DNA of 64,000 bases from DUML01 sp050949905. Lineage in GTDB: Bacteria > Bacillota > Desulfitobacteriia > Desulfitobacteriales > Syntrophobotulaceae. Below the pieces are notes generated by a model. That model did not search any database. It saw nothing but the letters and a program-made list of their open reading frames with translations, and was not told where the DNA came from. Numbering within the stretch: the stretch's first letter is position 1; every line of letters starts with the position of its first letter. The translations under genes were made by a program, and so were the position numbers. The DNA is taken from positions 62,001-126,000 of the forward strand of contig JBMNGP010000015.1 in the NCBI GenBank assembly GCA_050949905.1, in the 5' to 3' direction. Shown one piece after another: positions 60,542-64,000 of the stretch.

Positions 60542-61939
60542 ATGTACGCCGATTTGAGAGTGGAAGTACTGCCACTCCTGATTCCGCCGGGTTCAACCAT
60601 TTTGACAGCTGTCTCCGGGGGACCGGATTCTGTTGCTTTGGCTCACATCCTTTATCGCTATGCGGAGGACAGCCCGGGACAGAATCTGGGGCTCTATATT
60701 AGTCATGTCAACCACCATGCCAGGAAGGAAGCCGAAGAAGAAGCGGAACTAGTCAGAAAGTTGGCCAAGGACTGGGGGATACCTTTTATTCTGCATGAGT
60801 TTAAGGCTAAAGAATATGCCGCGGACTGCCAAAAAAGCTTTCAGGAAGCAGCCCGCGAATGGCGTTATGCCCGTTTTCAGGAAGACATGGTTAAGTACGG
60901 CTGTAATTTGCTGGCCACAGCCCACCATCTCGGTGATCAAGCCGAGACGGTACTGTACCGCCTGCTTAGGGGAAGCGGTACAGCCGGCTTGGCGGGGATT
61001 TATCCTGTGAAGGATAAAATTATTAGGCCTCTCTTGAGTGTTTCCAAGAAGGATATTATGGCCTACTGCCGGCGGGAAGGCCTGCCGTATGCTGTAGATC
61101 AGAGCAATTTTAGTCCTATTTATGACCGGAATAGAATACGCTTGGAATTATTGCCACAACTGGAAAGAAACTATAATGAGAGAATACAGGAAGCCCTGGG
61201 CCGAACAGCCGAGCTTTTGCGCTGGGATGAGGAGTATATCAGCACCCAGGTTAATCCGGCTTGGGCTAAGTATGCCAGGCCAAGCGGTGAAGGGGCTTAT
61301 TTGCTTGCTGCCGAAGCCTGGGAATTGCCTGAGGCCATCCTTTCCCGTCTTTTAAGGCGCGCGGCTGCCCTATTAAGCGGTGAGCCCAGGGGGTTAGAAT
61401 ATAAATTTATCAAGCTTTTGATGAAAGAAGGGAGAAAAGCGGGTTGGAAGCAGGACCTCCCCGGGCTAAAGGTCGAAGCTCTTAGGGAAGGTTTACTGTT
61501 CAGTCTTCCCGTTAGTGAACCAAAAGAAAATTGGAACGGGCTTGAATCAGTCCCTGACTGGGAGGTCGCTTTAACCCTCAATAAGTGGCACTTACTCCCT
61601 GCTTTAGGTTTAAAAGCAGGCCTCTTTACAGAACTTAGGCAAGAGGAAGGTATGCTCTGGTGGACTGAATTAAGCCTAAAACAGATTCAAGAAGCAAAAA
61701 AATCTTTGATTTGCCGGCTGAGAAGGCCGGGAGACCGAATGTATTTTGCCAATTTAGGGCATAAAACAATTAAGAAGGTTTTTCAGGATAAGTCCATTCC
61801 GGTGCAAGAACGGGGGCTGCTTCCCTTTTTAGTTTATGATCAGTTAGTTGTTTGGATTCCCGGGGTTGCCCGTAGTGATATTTTACTCCCGGAAAATGAA
61901 TTATCTCCCAAGCTTTATGCCATAATCGCCAAGGCTTAG
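60542..61939 (+). CDS. tilS: tRNA(Ile)-lysidine synthase
   Basis: 465 residues. The PP-loop is LTAVSGGPDSVALAHIL, HVNHHARKEAEEEAELVRKL follows, TAHHLGDQAETVLYRLLRG and RGSGTAGLAG are typical, then YDRNRIRLELLPQLE. A C-terminal substrate-binding domain ends with VWIPGVARSD. It converts C34 of tRNA-Ile(CAU) to lysidine. GGAGG is nine bases before ATG 60542. The hpt gene often found between tilS and ftsH is absent. Confidence 0.95.
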   Translation: MYADLRVEVLPLLIPPGSTILTAVSGGPDSVALAHILYRYAEDSPGQNLGLYISHVNHHARKEAEEEAELVRKLAKDWGIPFILHEFKAKEYAADCQKSFQEAAREWRYARFQEDMVKYGCNLLATAHHLGDQAETVLYRLLRGSGTAGLAGIYPVKDKIIRPLLSVSKKDIMAYCRREGLPYAVDQSNFSPIYDRNRIRLELLPQLERNYNERIQEALGRTAELLRWDEEYISTQVNPAWAKYARPSGEGAYLLAAEAWELPEAILSRLLRRAAALLSGEPRGLEYKFIKLLMKEGRKAGWKQDLPGLKVEALREGLLFSLPVSEPKENWNGLESVPDWEVALTLNKWHLLPALGLKAGLFTELRQEEGMLWWTELSLKQIQEAKKSLICRLRRPGDRMYFANLGHKTIKKVFQDKSIPVQERGLLPFLVYDQLVVWIPGVARSDILLPENELSPKLYAIIAKA

Positions 61940-62062
61940 CAGCTTTTTTTCCTATATTGTTCCTATTTTGAATTGATTGTAAAAGACATATTGGCATGCT
62001 ATAATTATCGTATTGTTTTTTAGACTGCTATTGGTTTCCGCAAAGAGAGGAGGATCTCCGGA

Positions 62063-64000
62063 TTGAAAATATTTAAAAATGTAGCAATTTATTTGTTGAT
62101 TATCCTATTGGCAATCTTGCTTATTAAATGGGCTAATCCTCCTGCTGAGACGGACACAAGCCTTGATTATTATGGATTTAAGCAAGCTGTTGCCGCCGGC
62201 AGGGTCAATGATGTTTCCGTAGTAGTAAATGACCCGGTCAATATTTATACTGTGACCATGAATGATGGGAAGGTTTATGAAGTCACCGGCCCCACAGGTG
62301 ACCAAAAGCTACTCGATGACCTGGAAAAACAAAATATCGAGCATCGCTTTGAACCTCCCGAAACTCCGCCTTGGTGGATATCTGTGCTGCCGACGCTGTT
62401 TATGATGCTTTTAATCTTTGGGATATTCTTCTATATGATGCAGCAGACCCAGGGTGGGGGCAGTAAGGTTATGCAGTTTGGCAAGAGCCGGGCTCGCCTG
62501 GTGGCTGACGATAAGAAAGTAACCTTCAAAGATGTAGCCGGTGCTGATGAAGTTAAGGAAGAATTGGAAGAAATCGTGGAGTTTCTCAAAGCTCCGAAGA
62601 AATTTACCGATATTGGTGCCAAGATTCCTAAAGGAGTACTGCTCTTCGGGCCTCCCGGAACAGGTAAAACCCTTTTGGCTAAGGCTGTTTCCGGTGAAGC
62701 CGGCGTACCTTTCTTCAGTATCAGCGGCTCCGATTTTGTGGAAATGTTTGTTGGGGTCGGGGCTTCCAGAGTAAGGGATTTATTCGAACAAGCCAAGAAG
62801 AATTCACCCTGCATTGTCTTTATTGATGAGATCGATGCCGTTGGCCGGCACCGGGGGGCAGGTTTGGGCGGAGGCCACGATGAAAGGGAGCAAACTTTAA
62901 ACCAACTCCTTGTGGAGATGGATGGCTTTAACGGTAACGAAGGCATTATCATCATCGCCGCTACTAACCGCCCGGATATTCTTGACCCGGCACTACTAAG
63001 GCCAGGGCGTTTTGACCGCCAGGTAGTTGTGAATGTACCTGATGTTAAAGGACGGGAAGAAATTCTTAAGGTCCACACTCAAGGCAAGCCTTTGGCTTCC
63101 AATGTGAACCTCGAAGTTCTGGCTCGCCGGACTCCGGGCTTTACCGGGGCAGATCTCGCTAACTTAGTTAACGAAGCTGCTTTGCTGACTGCTCGCCGCA
63201 ATCAAAAGAAAATTAATATGAAGGCTTTGGAAGACTCGATTGAAAGAGTTATTGCCGGTCCGGAAAAGAAAAGCCGGGTGATCAGCGAGTTTGAGAAAAA
63301 ACTTGTCTCTTATCACGAAGCAGGGCATGCCCTGTTAGGAGAGTATCTGCCGCATACCGATCCTCTGCATAAAGTATCCATTATCCCCAGGGGGAGAGCC
63401 GGCGGTTATACCTTACTGCTTCCCAAGGAAGACCGTAATTATATGACCAAATCCCAGCTGCTCGATCAGGTGGTAATGCTCTTAGGCGGTAGGGTTGCCG
63501 AGGCTTTAGTGTTGCATGAAATTAGCACGGGCGCCTCCAACGATTTGGAACGGGCGACCGGAATTGTCCGCAAAATGATTACCGAATTGGGCATGTCCGA
63601 TGAATTGGGGCCAATAACCTTTGGGCATAAGGAAGAACAAGTTTTCCTCGGCAGGGATATTGCCCGGGATCGCAATTACAGCGAATCCGTAGCCCAGGCT
63701 ATTGATAATGAAACCCGCCGCATAATTGATGAGGCTTACCAGAAGGCGCAAGATATAATTATTGAAAAAATGGACATTCTCCATGCTATTGCTCAGGCTT
63801 TAATGGAAAAAGAGACTCTGGAAGCCGAAGACTTCCAGAAGATTATTCGCGATTACGATGAAAGCCGGCAACAAGAACCTCTTCTTGCCGACGATCAAGA
63901 CCAAACCGATGATGCTGAGGAAAATGAAGCAGCGGCTGAGACCGCAGGCGATGCTGAAGCCGGCTTAGAGGACGAAGCTGCTTTGGAGGATGAAGCGGAC
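62063..64000 (+). CDS. ftsH: ATP-dependent zinc metalloprotease FtsH, 3' end outside window
   Basis: 646 codons visible, open to the right edge. Two membrane helices (about 5-22 and 112-131) flank an external domain. The AAA domain has LLFGPPGTGKTLLAKAV, FIDEIDAVGRHRG and ATNRPDILDPALLRPGRFDR. The protease has HEAGHALLGEYLPHTD, the zinc site. The tail is very acidic (DDQDQTDDAEENEAAAE). It degrades membrane and regulatory proteins. TTG 62063 has GGAGG fourteen bases upstream (AGAGGAGGATC). Confidence 0.96.
   Translation, partial: MKIFKNVAIYLLIILLAILLIKWANPPAETDTSLDYYGFKQAVAAGRVNDVSVVVNDPVNIYTVTMNDGKVYEVTGPTGDQKLLDDLEKQNIEHRFEPPETPPWWISVLPTLFMMLLIFGIFFYMMQQTQGGGSKVMQFGKSRARLVADDKKVTFKDVAGADEVKEELEEIVEFLKAPKKFTDIGAKIPKGVLLFGPPGTGKTLLAKAVSGEAGVPFFSISGSDFVEMFVGVGASRVRDLFEQAKKNSPCIVFIDEIDAVGRHRGAGLGGGHDEREQTLNQLLVEMDGFNGNEGIIIIAATNRPDILDPALLRPGRFDRQVVVNVPDVKGREEILKVHTQGKPLASNVNLEVLARRTPGFTGADLANLVNEAALLTARRNQKKINMKALEDSIERVIAGPEKKSRVISEFEKKLVSYHEAGHALLGEYLPHTDPLHKVSIIPRGRAGGYTLLLPKEDRNYMTKSQLLDQVVMLLGGRVAEALVLHEISTGASNDLERATGIVRKMITELGMSDELGPITFGHKEEQVFLGRDIARDRNYSESVAQAIDNETRRIIDEAYQKAQDIIIEKMDILHAIAQALMEKETLEAEDFQKIIRDYDESRQQEPLLADDQDQTDDAEENEAAAETAGDAEAGLEDEAALEDEAD

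Overview
The window is a piece of chromosome from an endospore-forming Gram-positive anaerobe of the Clostridia. A Peptococcaceae/Desulfitobacteriaceae-like organism is my best guess, from gene content and order only. The evidence is the block rnmV-rsmA-yabG-(cphB-cphA)-ispE-purR-spoVG-glmU-prs-pth-fin-mfd-prsA-spoVT-yabN/mazG-hup-rqcP-yabP-yabQ-divIC-spoIIE-tilS-ftsH, which is the origin-proximal sporulation and housekeeping block of Firmicutes. No rRNA, tRNA or CRISPR array was recognised.

Region 1 (1-14.1 kb) is a mobile-element pile-up. An IS3-family element has cut into an IS4-like transposase. A three-gene transposon (DUF6431 protein, DDE transposase, AAA ATPase) has its ATPase gene split by an IS21 element (3908-7768, 5-bp target duplication). 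The istB gene of that IS21 is itself split by an IS256-family element (about 5762-7195). Next comes a Recombinase-In-Trio (RIT) element with about 48-bp inverted ends (8270-11766), a HicA-like toxin with a Phd/HicB-like antitoxin, and an IS91-type gene that lost its N-terminus and is fused to an integrase N-terminus. Several reading frames carry 1-2 base insertions. Six of the elements have an inverted repeat that would bury the transposase ribosome binding site or start codon in a hairpin.

Region 2 (14.1-32.9 kb) is mixed accessory and host DNA. It holds a hypoxanthine-DNA-glycosylase-like gene, an FMN split-barrel protein, a DUF3231 gene whose stop codon was replaced by an intact IS4 element with a 9-bp target duplication, a frameshifted racemase, an alkyltransferase-like protein, indolepyruvate:ferredoxin oxidoreductase (iorAB), a lone Phd antitoxin, an ABC exporter with a two-component system and a secreted protein, a duplicated-P-loop ATPase and an AlbA-type protein.

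Region 3 (33.0-64 kb) is the conserved core: RNA maturation (rnmV, rsmA, pth, tilS, rqcP), cell-envelope precursors (ispE, glmU), PRPP and purine control (prs, purR), transcription-coupled repair (mfd), protein folding and turnover (prsA, ftsH) and sporulation (yabG, spoVG, fin, spoVT, yabP, yabQ, spoIIE). Unusual inserts are a cyanophycin cassette, a duplicated short chromate transporter flanking an Lrp regulator, and a folded non-coding block between prsA and spoVT. The spoIIE promoter shows the 21-bp spacing typical of Spo0A-activated sigma-A promoters.
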